Assembly: GCF_013409365.1 (NCBI RefSeq)
Contig: NZ_JACCBA010000001.1
Span: 1,984,001 to 2,048,000 of the forward strand
DNA: 64,000 nt
Origin: Actinomadura luteofluorescens
GTDB taxonomy: Bacteria > Actinomycetota > Actinomycetes > Streptosporangiales > Streptosporangiaceae
Direction of reading: 5' to 3'
Shown here: positions 26,485 through 34,824 of the stretch, one piece after another
How the letters are laid out: every line of letters starts with the position of its first letter
How positions within the stretch are numbered: the stretch's first letter is position 1
Notes under the pieces: generated by a model
The model's input: the letters and a program-made list of their open reading frames with translations, nothing else
What the model was told of the DNA's origin: nothing
Databases searched by the model: none
Made by a program: the position numbers and the translations under genes

Positions 26485-28170
26485 CTACACCTCGACGACC
26501 ACCGGGATGATCATCGGTCGGCGGCGGTAGTTCTCGCTGACCCACTTGCCGACCGTGCGCCGGATCAGCTGGCTGAGCTGGTGCACGTCGTTCACGCCAT
26601 CGCCGGCGGCGTCCCGCAGCACGCCCTCGATCCGGGCGATGACCTCGTCGAAGTCCTCGTTGACGATGCCGGCGCCGCGGGCGTGCACCTCGGGCCCGGC
26701 GACGAGCTTGCCCGAGGTGGAGTCGAGGCCGATGACGATGGAGACGAACCCCTCCTCGCCGAGGATGCGCCGGTCCTTCAGGGAGGTCTCGGTGACCTCG
26801 CCGACCGACAGGCCGTCCACGTACACGTACCCGGCGGGCACCGCGCCGACGATCTTGGCCTGGCCGTCCAGGAGGTCGACGACGACGCCGTCCTCGGCGA
26901 TGACGATGCCGTCATCGGGCACGCCGGTGAGCGCGGCGAGCTTGGCGTGGGCGCGCAGGTGCCGCCACTCGCCATGGATGGGCATGAAGTTCGCCGGCTT
27001 GGTCACGTTGAGCACGTACAGCAGTTCGCCTGCCGAGGCGTGCCCGGACACGTGCACGAGCGCGTTGCCCTTGTGGACGATGCGGGCGCCCCACCGGGTG
27101 AGGCCGTTGATGACGCGGTTGACCGCGTTCTCGTTGCCCGGGATCAGCGACGACGCCAGCATCACGGTGTCGCGGTCGGTGATGCGGATCGAGTGGTCGC
27201 GGTTGGCCATCCGCGACAGCGCCGACATCGGCTCGCCCTGCGACCCGGTGCACACCAGCACGAGCCGGTCGCCGGGGATGTCGTCGATGACCTTCTGCTC
27301 GACCATGATGTCGTCGGGGACGTTCAGGTACCCGAGTTCGCGCGCGACGCCCATGTTGCGGACCATGGAGCGCCCGACGAAGCAGACCTTGCGGCCGTTG
27401 GCGACGGCGGCGTCCAGGACCTGCTGGACGCGGTGGATGTGCGAGGCGAAGCAGGCGACGATGAGCCGCCCCTGCGCGGTGCGGAACACCTCGTCCACGA
27501 CCGGCCCGATGTTGCGCTCGCTGGTGACGAAGCCGGGCACCTCGGCGTTCGTCGAGTCCGACATCAGCAGGTCGATGCCCTCGGCGCCGAGCCGCGCGAA
27601 CCCGGGCAGGTCGGTGAGCCGGCCGTCCAGCGGGAGCTGGTCCATCTTGAAGTCGCCGGTGTGCAGGACGAGCCCGGCGGGCGTGCGGACGGCGACGGCG
27701 AGCGCGTCGGGGATCGAGTGGTTGACGGCGAGGAACTCGCAGTCGAACGGCCCGAAGGTGCGGCGCTCCCCCTCCACGACCACGTCGGTCACCGGTTTGA
27801 TGCGGTGCTCGGTGAGCTTGGCCTCCAGCAGCGCCAGCGACAGCCGCGAGCCGACCAGCGGGATGTCGCGGCGCTCGCGCAGCAGGTACGGGACGGCGCC
27901 GATGTGGTCCTCGTGGCCGTGCGTGACGATCACGGCCTCGATGTCGTCCAGCCGTTCCCTGATGTACTCGAAGTCGGGCAGTATCAGGTCGACGCCGGGC
28001 TGCTCGGTCTCGGGGAAGAGCACGCCGCAGTCGACGATGAGCAGGCGTCCGCCGTACTCGAACACCGTCATGTTGCGGCCGATCTCCCCCAGCCCGCCGA
28101 GCGCGACGATCCGCAGTCCCCCCTTGGGCGGCGCGGGCGGTTCCGAAAGCTCCGGGTGAGGATGGCTCAC
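26485..28170 (-). CDS. rnj: Ribonuclease J
   Basis: The 561-residue protein is a beta-CASP metallo-beta-lactamase nuclease: HGHEDH at 84-89 provides the zinc ligands, and the C-terminal region contains the HVSGHAS motif. RNase J has 5'-exonuclease and endonuclease activity in mRNA decay and rRNA maturation. Its ATG overlaps the dapA stop by four bases (ATGA), so translation of dapA and rnj is coupled, the usual actinobacterial arrangement. With pnp and nrnA, most of the RNA decay machinery is encoded in this window. Confidence 0.95.
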   Translation of the reverse strand: MSHPHPELSEPPAPPKGGLRIVALGGLGEIGRNMTVFEYGGRLLIVDCGVLFPETEQPGVDLILPDFEYIRERLDDIEAVIVTHGHEDHIGAVPYLLRERRDIPLVGSRLSLALLEAKLTEHRIKPVTDVVVEGERRTFGPFDCEFLAVNHSIPDALAVAVRTPAGLVLHTGDFKMDQLPLDGRLTDLPGFARLGAEGIDLLMSDSTNAEVPGFVTSERNIGPVVDEVFRTAQGRLIVACFASHIHRVQQVLDAAVANGRKVCFVGRSMVRNMGVARELGYLNVPDDIMVEQKVIDDIPGDRLVLVCTGSQGEPMSALSRMANRDHSIRITDRDTVMLASSLIPGNENAVNRVINGLTRWGARIVHKGNALVHVSGHASAGELLYVLNVTKPANFMPIHGEWRHLRAHAKLAALTGVPDDGIVIAEDGVVVDLLDGQAKIVGAVPAGYVYVDGLSVGEVTETSLKDRRILGEEGFVSIVIGLDSTSGKLVAGPEVHARGAGIVNEDFDEVIARIEGVLRDAAGDGVNDVHQLSQLIRRTVGKWVSENYRRRPMIIPVVVEV

Positions 28171-29105
28171 CGGGCGACCTCCGGGATGACGACCTCAGGC
28201 ACTTTGACTCCCCCTATCGTGAGGTCTTCGCGCAGGCGCGCCGCGAACTCCGGCGAGGCCTCCACCAGCGGCGCGCGGAGCGGGCCGCCTCCGGGGAGGC
28301 CGAGCAGGTTCAGCGCTGCCTTGACGGCGATGGCGCCCTGCGTACGGGTCATGATGGCGGCGACCACGGGCAGCAGGCGCCGGTGGATCTCCAGTGCCCG
28401 CCCGTGCTCGCCGGCGCGGTATGCGTCGATCATCTCATGGAGCTCGACTCCGACCACATGGCCGACCACGCTGACGAACCCCGCCGCCCCGACCGACAGC
28501 CAGGGGAGGTTGAGGTTGTCGTCGCCGGAGTACCAGACGAGGTCGGTCTCGGCCATCACGATGGACGCGCCGAACAGGTCGGCCTTGGCGTCCTTGACGG
28601 CGACGATCCGCGGGTGCTCGGCGAGCTGCAGGAGCGTGTCGTTCTGGATCGGCACCCCGGCGCGCCCCGGGATGTCGTACAGCATGTTGGGCAGCGCCGT
28701 CGCGTCGGCCACCGCCGTGAAGTGGCGGACGAGGCCCTCCTGCGGAGGCTTGTTGTAGTACGGCGTGACCACGAGCAGGCCGTGCGCGCCCGCGGCCTCG
28801 GCCTGCCGCGCGAGTTTCAGGCTGTGCTCGGTGTGGTTCGTCCCGGCACCGGCGACGATCACGGCGCGGTCGCCGACCGCCTCGATGACCGCCCGCAGGA
28901 GTTTGCTCTTCTCTTCGTCGCTCGTCGTGGGCGACTCGCCTGTCGTGCCGTTGACGACCAGGCCGTCGTGGCGCCGCTCGTCGACCAGATGGGTCGCGAG
29001 GCGCGCGGCGCCGTCGTAGTCGACGCCGCCGTCCGGCAGGAACGGGGTGACCATGGCGGTCAGCATCCGTCCGAACGGAGCGCCAGTGGATGTGCTGGGT
29101 GCCAT
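28167..29105 (-). CDS. dapA: 4-hydroxy-tetrahydrodipicolinate synthase
   Basis: Starting MAPSTSTGAPFGRMLTAMVT at 29105, the 312-residue protein has the TIM-barrel landmarks GTTGESPTTSDEE, VVTPYYNKPPQ (catalytic Tyr) and RIVAVKDAKAD (Schiff-base Lys). DapA condenses pyruvate with aspartate semialdehyde, the committed step to lysine and meso-diaminopimelate for peptidoglycan. It overlaps rnj by four bases. Its usual partner dapB is found 16 kb away on the same strand. An in-frame extension upstream to 29225 is not family-like. Confidence 0.94.
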   Translation of the reverse strand: MAPSTSTGAPFGRMLTAMVTPFLPDGGVDYDGAARLATHLVDERRHDGLVVNGTTGESPTTSDEEKSKLLRAVIEAVGDRAVIVAGAGTNHTEHSLKLARQAEAAGAHGLLVVTPYYNKPPQEGLVRHFTAVADATALPNMLYDIPGRAGVPIQNDTLLQLAEHPRIVAVKDAKADLFGASIVMAETDLVWYSGDDNLNLPWLSVGAAGFVSVVGHVVGVELHEMIDAYRAGEHGRALEIHRRLLPVVAAIMTRTQGAIAVKAALNLLGLPGGGPLRAPLVEASPEFAARLREDLTIGGVKVPEVVIPEVAR

Positions 29106-29260
29106 GCAACGAACGGTACCGTTCCGGCCGTTCCACTTGGACCCGCAGGTCGAAGCGGAACGGGATAAATCGGGAGGAAGCCGCCGCCACACGCTCGGGG
29201 GTACGCGTGGCGGCGGCTCCCACAACCGTCATCGTGGCACGCAAATGCCGCGTTACGGGG

Positions 29261-29482
29261 TCAGTCCGGCCACGTCCCGGACTCGGTTGGATAACGTGAC
29301 CCCGCGGTCATCTCCTGGAGGCGGACGCGGAGCTCCTCGACGTCGTGCGTGCGCACGAGGTCGTTCCCCCGGACGGCCCACCATTGCCCGGAACCGCCCC
29401 GGCCGATCCGCCAGTCGGCGAACTCGGCGGCCAGTTCGCCGATACGGTCGGCGTCGTGCCGCGCGGACTGCTGAGTACCCAT
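29261..29482 (-). CDS. Small hypothetical protein (73 residues)
   Basis: A frame starting at ATG 29482 encodes MGTQQSARHDADRIGELAAE and then EFADWRIGRGGSGQWWAVRG. The pattern of an acidic helix followed by a tryptophan-rich W-x-W-type strand is seen in many small actinomycete proteins of unknown function. The longer frame to 29569 adds an unlikely N-terminus. It lies directly upstream of dapA on the same strand, 155 bases away, so it may be transcribed separately. Confidence 0.6.
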   Translation of the reverse strand: MGTQQSARHDADRIGELAAEFADWRIGRGGSGQWWAVRGNDLVRTHDVEELRVRLQEMTAGSRYPTESGTWPD

Positions 29483-29620
29483 CGGCCGTCCCCACTTCCC
29501 TTGCCATCCGCTTGTAGAGGCTTGACCTTCCGCACCCTCCACTACCCCCGGGATTGTGCGGGTATCCACCCCTTTTTACCTGGGGAAACGCGAGTTTCGG
29601 AACGTCGCAGCAGGGGTTTC

Positions 29621-30655
29621 TCAGCCGCCAAAACTTCCTGTCGCTCGGGGTAGCCAGGTGGCGCGATAACGTGACCATTCGGCCGGGCTCGTCGTCCAGT
29701 CCGCGTACACGCCGACGCCGTACGGCCGCCTGGGCGGCCGCTTGAGATCCTCGACTCCGCGCCGGACGCCGCGCAGGGCGCCGGGCAGGTCCTCCGCCCA
29801 GTCCATGAGGGGCCGGTAGGTGGGGACGCCCATGAAGACCGTCGTGCGGTCGCCGATGAGCTCCAGCGTCGTGCGGGTGTGCCGGGCGAAGTGCCAGCCG
29901 GCGAGCGAGCGCGTGGGCAGCGACACGTCGTAGGTCATGATCGCGACCTGGTCGGCGCGGTCGGCGACGGCGCGCAGGAAGTCCTGGGTGGGGCGCGGCG
30001 GATAGTGGAACTTCCCCGTGCGGGGCAGGAGCGCCTTGTATACCGGCTGGCCCGCGTCCAGGAGGGTCTGCTGCTCCAGCGCCACCGACACCAGCTTCCC
30101 CTTCGACCGGGTCAGCTCGCGGGTGGCGTCCATGAGCGCGAGGAAGGCGCGGTCGTCGGGGTAGATCGGCTCGAAGTCGTAGTGGATGCCGTCGAACCCC
30201 AGGTCGAGGAAGGCCGCGTCCGTCCTGAGCACCCTCGCCCGCACGGCCGGGTCGTCCAGGTCGATGACGCCCTTGCCGTCCACCACCCGGATCTGCCCCA
30301 GGTACGCCTGAGCGCGGACGCCGGGCGCGTACTCGTGCACGGCGGCGAGGAGCTGCCGCGCGTAGCGGTACTTGGCCTCGGGCACGGTGCCGTCCGCCTC
30401 GAACGGCCCCGCGTGGAAGAAGACGTCGGTGATGCGGTTCTCTTTCAGCAGCTCTCCGAGCGCCCGGTACTCGGCGTCGCTGTGGGGCTCCCCCACCCAC
30501 TGGTGGCGCGCCCAGAGCGCGTTGGCCTCGGTTCCGCGCGCCTGAGGTTCGGGTTGCCACCACACCCAGGCCCCGGCGAGCACCAGCGCGGCGAGGCCGA
30601 GCACGTACCCCGCCGCCCATCCCAGAATCCGACCGAACCGCCCCAGAACGCGCAT
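29621..30655 (-). CDS. Membrane-anchored GH18-like glycoside hydrolase fold protein
   Basis: Starting MRVLGRFGRILGWAAGYVLG, the 344-residue protein has one N-terminal membrane helix (about 8-30) and an exported TIM-barrel-like domain. The stretch DLGFDGIHYDFEPI fits the GH18 catalytic signature DGxxxDxE, with the final Glu as likely acid; VAIMTYDVSLPTRS and a late W-rich segment also suit a GH18-type barrel. Chitinase activity is not established; many such proteins act on cell-wall or other glycans, or have lost activity. No neighbour clarifies the substrate. Confidence 0.65.
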   Translation of the reverse strand: MRVLGRFGRILGWAAGYVLGLAALVLAGAWVWWQPEPQARGTEANALWARHQWVGEPHSDAEYRALGELLKENRITDVFFHAGPFEADGTVPEAKYRYARQLLAAVHEYAPGVRAQAYLGQIRVVDGKGVIDLDDPAVRARVLRTDAAFLDLGFDGIHYDFEPIYPDDRAFLALMDATRELTRSKGKLVSVALEQQTLLDAGQPVYKALLPRTGKFHYPPRPTQDFLRAVADRADQVAIMTYDVSLPTRSLAGWHFARHTRTTLELIGDRTTVFMGVPTYRPLMDWAEDLPGALRGVRRGVEDLKRPPRRPYGVGVYADWTTSPAEWSRYRATWLPRATGSFGG

Positions 30656-30893
30656 CACGCAATCATGTCGGAAGAGCCGGACGCCAGGCGCGTGCCGTCC
30701 CAGCGGCGCCCCAGCCGCGTCCCACGATCCGTCCATAAAACGATCATGGTTGGGGCGTGATCGCGCGCCGCGCGCGGCGGCGGTTGACAAGAGGGGAACC
30801 TTGTATGCACGAGGCGGCTCGTGGTGTCGGCCCGTTGGTCTCGATGGGGAGCCGCCCGGTCCTTACCGTCCACACGGATGGAGGTCAACCGGC

Positions 30894-31070
30894 ATGCGAG
30901 TCCCACCGAGGCAGGGTGAGCCCCGCCCCCTGATCAGCACGCGGGCCCTCGTGATCGTCCTCGTGGCGATCGGCGCCGCCGCGCTCGCCGCCGCCGCACC
31001 GGATCTGGCGATCCCGATCGGGGTCGGCGTGGCGGTCATCACGCTCCTGGCCCAGATCGTCAAGGACTGA
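30894..31070 (+). CDS. Small membrane protein (58 residues)
   Basis: The short frame begins at ATG 30894, nine bases after a good GGAGG site (30880-30884). It encodes MRVPPRQGEPRPLISTRALV followed by two short hydrophobic stretches (IVLVAIGAAALAAAAPDL; IPIGVGVAVITLLAQIV). The ribosome-binding site and the hydrophobic pattern support a real gene; the function is unknown. It overlaps the 3' end of the convergent EamA gene by 11 bases. Confidence 0.6.
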   Translation: MRVPPRQGEPRPLISTRALVIVLVAIGAAALAAAAPDLAIPIGVGVAVITLLAQIVKD

Positions 31071-32049
31071 TCCCACCGCGTCGCGCACGCCCGGCGGGCA
31101 CGCCGGCCGCACGGACCTGCGCGACGTCGGGCAGGGTGCGCCGGATGCGGGCGCGCTGGGTGACGGCCACGCAGACCAGCACGGCCACGGCGGCCAGCGC
31201 GGTCGTGGCGTCGATCCGTTCGCCGAGGAGGACGCCCGACCAGAGCAGCGTGAGCATGGGCTGGGTGAGCTGGACCTGGCTGGCGCGGGCGATCCCGGCC
31301 CGCGCCAGGCCCTCGTACCAGGCGAAGAAGCCGAGGTAGGCGGAGAAGACGGACACATAGCCGAAGCCGAGCACGGCGTGGGCCGTCCAGACGGGGTGGG
31401 TGGTGGCCAGCAGCCACCCGGTGACCGGGACGGTGACGGGGGCGGCCAGGACGAGCGCCCAGGAGATGACGCGCCAGCCCGGCATGTCGCGGGCCAGGCG
31501 CGCACCCTCGGCGTAGCCGGCCGCGCAGGTGAGCAGGGCGGTGAACAGCAGCAGGTCGGCGGGCGTCACGTGGCCCGCACCGCGGACGAGGGCGAAGGCG
31601 GTGACGCAGGCCGCGCCGGCCGCGCTCGCGAGCCAGAAGGCGCGGGAGGGCCGCTCCCCCGCGCGCAGGACCCCGAGGACGGCGGTGGCGGCGGGCAGCA
31701 GCCCGACGACGACGGCCGAATGGGCGGAGGAGGCGCCGTGGTCGAGCGCGAGCGTGGAGAACAGCGGGAAGCCGAAGACCACTCCGGCGACGACGACCGC
31801 GAGGCTCGCCCACTGCCCGCGGCGCGGCGGGCGCGCTCGCACCGATAGCAGTGCGACGGCGGCGAGGACGCTCGCGGCGGCGGAGCGGCCGATGCCGATC
31901 ACGTACGGGTCGAGCCCTTCGAGCCCGAAGACCGTGGTCGGGATGGTGAGCGAGAAGGTCAGGACGCCGAGTGCCGCGAGCCCCAGGCCCGCCCGGGAGG
32001 TGGTGGCCGCTATCCGCCGGGGGGCAGTAGCGCTATCTTTTGTTCTCAT
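31060..32049 (-). CDS. EamA-family transporter, divergent from MocR gene
   Basis: The 329-residue protein begins MRTKDSATAPRRIAATTSRA and shows ten hydrophobic segments in two EamA halves (LGLAALGVLTFSLTIPTTVF; YLGFFAWYEGLARAGIARAS), typical of drug/metabolite exporters of the inner membrane. It is divergent from a MocR-type regulator and the two start codons overlap by two bases, so both are probably under the same operator. EamA/MocR pairs are common; substrate unknown, perhaps an amine or amino acid given the PLP regulator (inference). Confidence 0.9.
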   Translation of the reverse strand: MRTKDSATAPRRIAATTSRAGLGLAALGVLTFSLTIPTTVFGLEGLDPYVIGIGRSAAASVLAAVALLSVRARPPRRGQWASLAVVVAGVVFGFPLFSTLALDHGASSAHSAVVVGLLPAATAVLGVLRAGERPSRAFWLASAAGAACVTAFALVRGAGHVTPADLLLFTALLTCAAGYAEGARLARDMPGWRVISWALVLAAPVTVPVTGWLLATTHPVWTAHAVLGFGYVSVFSAYLGFFAWYEGLARAGIARASQVQLTQPMLTLLWSGVLLGERIDATTALAAVAVLVCVAVTQRARIRRTLPDVAQVRAAGVPAGRARRGGISP

Positions 32050-32062
32050 GAAAGACGATAGC
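32032..32062. promoter_or_regulatory. Palindrome with back-to-back leaderless promoters and overlapping start codons
   Basis: Arms GCTATC (32032-32037) and GATAGC (32057-32062) enclose CATG at 32047-32050, which holds both divergent start codons. On the plus strand TATCTT (32034-32039) lies eight bases before the MocR ATG; on the minus strand TATCGT lies five bases before the transporter ATG. Both fit -10 hexamers of leaderless transcripts. Neither gene has a Shine-Dalgarno sequence here. Confidence 0.6.
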
Positions 32063-33439
32063 AGTGTGGCGACGCTGGCCGGCAGGCTGCGCGCGGAGGT
32101 CCGCCGGATGAGCCCCGGCGAGCGCCTCCCGTCGAGCCGCGCGCTGGTCGAGCGGCACCGGGTCAGCCCGGTCACCGTGTCGCGGGCGCTCGGACTGCTG
32201 GCCGCCGAGGGCCTGGTGGTGACGCGCCCGGGCAGCGGGGCGTTCGCCGCGCCGAGGGCCCGGGCCGCCGCGGAACCGGCCGACTTCGGCTGGCAGGCGG
32301 TGACGCTCGGCGACCGGTCCGTGGACCCGTCGGGGATCTCGTGGCTGCTCACCCCGGCGCCGGACGGCGTGGTCCCGCTCAGCGGCGGCTACCTGCACCC
32401 GTCGCTCCAGCCGGTTCGGTCGCTCGCGACGGCGGCGGCGCGGGCGGCCCGGCGCCCGGACGCGTGGGAGATGCCGCGGCTCGGCGGCGTGCCCGAACTG
32501 CGCGCCTGGTTCGCCCGCACGATCGGCGGCGGCGTCTCCCCCGCCGACGTGCTGATCACGAACGGCGGCCAGCAGGCGCTGACGACCGTGCTGCGGGCCC
32601 TGCTCCCACCGGGCGCCCCGGTACTGGTCGAGTCGCCGACGTACCTGGGCGCCCTGGCGGTGGCGCGGGCGAGCGGGCTGCACCCGGTGCCCGTCCCGGT
32701 GGACGCGGACGGCGTCCGTCCCGACCTGCTCGCCGAGGCGTTCGCGATCAGCGGTGCGCGCGTGTTCTACACCCAGCCCGCCTTCCACAACCCGACCGGC
32801 ACGGTGCTGGGGCCCGAGCGGCGCGAGCGGGTGCTGGACGTCGCGCGCGCGGCGGGCGCGTTCGTCGTGGAGGACGACGTCGCCCGGCACCTCGGCATCG
32901 ACGCGCCCCCGCCGCCGCTGATCGCGCAGGACGCCGACGGCCGGGTCGTGCACGTCGCCTCCATCACCAAGGCGACCGCGCCCAGCATGCGGGTGGCCGC
33001 GGTGGTCGCCCGGGGGCCGGTCGCCGAGCGGATCCGCGCGACGCAGCTCGTCGAGGAGTTCTTCCCCGCCAGGCCGCTGCAGGAGACGCTGCTGGAAATG
33101 GTCAGCTCGCCGGGGTGGCCGCGCCACCTCCGGGCCGTCCGGGCCGCCCTGCGCTCGCGCCGGGACGCGCTCCTCACGGCGCTCGCCTGCGACCTGCCGG
33201 AGCTGCGGCCGAACCGTCCGGCGGGCGGTTTCCACCTGTGGGTCCGGCTGCCGGACGGCGTGGACGACACCGCGCTGGCCGAGGCCGCGCTGCGCGCGGG
33301 CGTCCTGGTCAGCGCGGGACGGCCGTTCTTCCCCGCCGAAGCCCCCGCCCCCCACCTGCGGATCAGCTACGGGACGGCGGCCTCGGAGGCGGAGCTGGCC
33401 GAGGGCGTGCGCCGCCTCGCCTCGGTTCTGCGGTCTTAG
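32048..33439 (+). CDS. MocR-type regulator: GntR winged helix fused to aminotransferase-like domain
   Basis: The 463-residue protein joins a GntR-type winged helix (about 5-75; SRALVERHRVSPVTVSRALG) to a fold-type I aminotransferase domain with LITNGGQQALTTVLRALLPP, YTQPAFHNPTG and a probable PLP lysine in SITKATAPSMRVA. The lysine context SITK is close to the SFSK seen in other MocR proteins. MocR regulators bind PLP or its adducts and often control B6 metabolism or transport genes. Here the overlapping divergent EamA gene is the evident target. The ATG at 32048 has no ribosome-binding site, consistent with leaderless translation. Confidence 0.9.
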   Translation: MKDDSSVATLAGRLRAEVRRMSPGERLPSSRALVERHRVSPVTVSRALGLLAAEGLVVTRPGSGAFAAPRARAAAEPADFGWQAVTLGDRSVDPSGISWLLTPAPDGVVPLSGGYLHPSLQPVRSLATAAARAARRPDAWEMPRLGGVPELRAWFARTIGGGVSPADVLITNGGQQALTTVLRALLPPGAPVLVESPTYLGALAVARASGLHPVPVPVDADGVRPDLLAEAFAISGARVFYTQPAFHNPTGTVLGPERRERVLDVARAAGAFVVEDDVARHLGIDAPPPPLIAQDADGRVVHVASITKATAPSMRVAAVVARGPVAERIRATQLVEEFFPARPLQETLLEMVSSPGWPRHLRAVRAALRSRRDALLTALACDLPELRPNRPAGGFHLWVRLPDGVDDTALAEAALRAGVLVSAGRPFFPAEAPAPHLRISYGTAASEAELAEGVRRLASVLRS

Positions 33440-33462
33440 GGCTCGGTTCTGCGGTCTTAGGG
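33421..33462. repeat. 21-base tandem duplication across the MocR stop codon
   Basis: CTCGGTTCTGCGGTCTTAGG plus one G occurs twice head to tail, at 33421-33441 and 33442-33462. The first copy contains the TAG stop of the MocR gene (33437-33439) together with its last five codons. The copies are identical, implying a recent duplication. Confidence 0.9.
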
Positions 33463-33473
33463 CCGTCCCGCGG

Positions 33474-33827
33474 TCATGGGGCGGTGCAGAAGCAGAACTC
33501 GTTGCCCTCGGGGTCGTGCCAGACCTGGAACGGATGCGCCGGGTTCCCCATGGGCCCGGCGGCCGGGGTCGCGCCGAGGCGCTCCGCCCGCTCGCCGGCG
33601 GGGCGGATGTCCGGGACGTCCAGGTCCAGGTGCAGCCGGTTCTTGATCTTCTTGCCCTCGGGGACGCGCTGGAACGACAGGATCGGCCCGCCCGCCCCGA
33701 GCGGCTCCAGGTCGAGCCAGTCGTCGCTGCGCGCCGTGGTCTTCATGCCGAGCAGGCCGCCCCAGAAGGCCGCCATGGCGCCCAGGTCGGCACAGTCGAT
33801 GACGAGGTTGCCCACCTTGGGGTTCAT
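33474..33827 (-). CDS. VOC-family (glyoxalase/bleomycin-resistance fold) protein
   Basis: The 117-residue protein has the single-domain VOC pattern: MNPKVGNLVIDCADLGAMAA at the start, LHLDLDVPDI in the middle and HDPEGNEFCFC at the end. Such proteins form dimers with a metal site and act as lyases, dioxygenases or small-molecule binders; which applies here is not evident. Its start overlaps the stop of the upstream small gene by four bases (ATGA), so the two are co-transcribed from the divergent region next to the CGNR gene. Confidence 0.85.
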   Translation of the reverse strand: MNPKVGNLVIDCADLGAMAAFWGGLLGMKTTARSDDWLDLEPLGAGGPILSFQRVPEGKKIKNRLHLDLDVPDIRPAGERAERLGATPAAGPMGNPAHPFQVWHDPEGNEFCFCTAP

Positions 33828-34072
33828 CGCACGACCTCCGCCGGGCGGGCGGGGCGCGCCGCGGCGCGGGCGCAGTACGGGGCGGGAGGCGTGGGCCGCA
33901 CCAGCCCGCCGACCCGGTCGCGGACCCAGGCCCGTTTCCGGGCGGAGCGCTTCTGCGCCCGCGCACGGGCGGTGAGCCTCGCCTCGACGATGTCGGCGTG
34001 CAGGCGGGCGTACTCGCGTTCGGCCCAGGCATGGCGCTGCGCGAGCACCGCGAAGTACGGCAGCTCGTTCAT
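33824..34072 (-). CDS. Small basic hypothetical protein (82 residues)
   Basis: ATG at 34072 follows GGGAGG by seven bases and gives MNELPYFAVLAQRHAWAERE, then a long Arg/Ala-rich helical stretch and a Pro-rich end. It is translationally coupled to the VOC gene by a four-base overlap. No domain is recognised. An upstream in-frame start at 34099 has no ribosome-binding site. Confidence 0.6.
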   Translation of the reverse strand: MNELPYFAVLAQRHAWAEREYARLHADIVEARLTARARAQKRSARKRAWVRDRVGGLVRPTPPAPYCARAAARPARPAEVVR

Positions 34073-34199
34073 GGTCGTCCTCCCGATCGTTGACACCACC
34101 TAAACCGTAATGCCGGTGTCATGGGTCACGCAACCAGTGAACGCTTTATGCCGGTGTTGACGCTTGGTAGAGTTCCCCATGGACGAGCAGGAGGGCGCG

Positions 34200-34772
34200 A
34201 TGACCGGCACCGGCACGGGCGAGGACCCGGCGGCCGCGGTCGACCCGGCCCTGCTCCTGGCGGACTTCGTCAACACGCTCGACGTCGAGTCCGCGAGCGA
34301 CGAGATCGCCACGCCCGCCGGACTCGCCGGATGGCTCGCCGGACGGGGGCTCGTTCCCTCCGGGGCCGCGGCCGTCGACTCCGACGTCCGCACCGCCGTC
34401 GCCCTGCGCGAAGGGCTCCGCGAGGCCATGGAAGCCCACCACGGGGCCCAGGAGGCCGACATCCCAGACGATCTGGAGGACGTGCTGGCCGCCCTGCCGC
34501 TGCGCGTCACCCTGACCGGTCCGCGTCCCGCGCTCGTCCCGCTCGACCCGCCGGGCGCCACCGCCGCCGGCCTGGCCCGGATCGCCGCCGCCGTCATGGA
34601 CTCGGTCGCCGCCGGCACCTGGCCGCGCCTGAAGACCTGCCAGGTCGACACCTGCCGCTGGGCGTTCCTGGACACCTCCAAGAACCGCTCGCGCTCCTGG
34701 TGCTCGATGAAGGTCTGCGGCAACCGCGCCAAGACGCGCGCCTACCGGGCACGGCGGCGCGCCCCCGCGTAG
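34200..34772 (+). CDS. CGNR zinc-finger/ABATE-domain regulator
   Basis: ATG 34200 is preceded by GGAGGG with ideal spacing and gives 190 residues. The N-terminal ABATE domain (LLLADFVNTLDVESASDEIA) is followed by the CGNR zinc finger (KTCQVDTCRWAFLDTSKNRS, then SMKVCGNRAKTRAYR) near the C-terminus. Proteins of this type are putative stress or antibiotic-responsive transcription regulators. The divergent region 34073-34199 contains three copies of a CCGGTGT-like word (two direct copies of ATGCCGGTGT at 34110 and 34148, and TTGACACC at 34089-34096), which may be its sites. Upstream in-frame starts (34164, 34179) are less well supported. Confidence 0.85.
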   Translation: MTGTGTGEDPAAAVDPALLLADFVNTLDVESASDEIATPAGLAGWLAGRGLVPSGAAAVDSDVRTAVALREGLREAMEAHHGAQEADIPDDLEDVLAALPLRVTLTGPRPALVPLDPPGATAAGLARIAAAVMDSVAAGTWPRLKTCQVDTCRWAFLDTSKNRSRSWCSMKVCGNRAKTRAYRARRRAPA

Positions 34773-34824
34773 CCGGCCCTCGCTAGGGTGGGCCGGTATC
34801 CCGGCGAGAGGACGTGAGCACGGC

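Noticed and set aside
30784..30809. TTGACA followed by TATGCA upstream of the small membrane protein gene
   Set aside because: The 14-base spacer is too short for a normal sigma-70 promoter.
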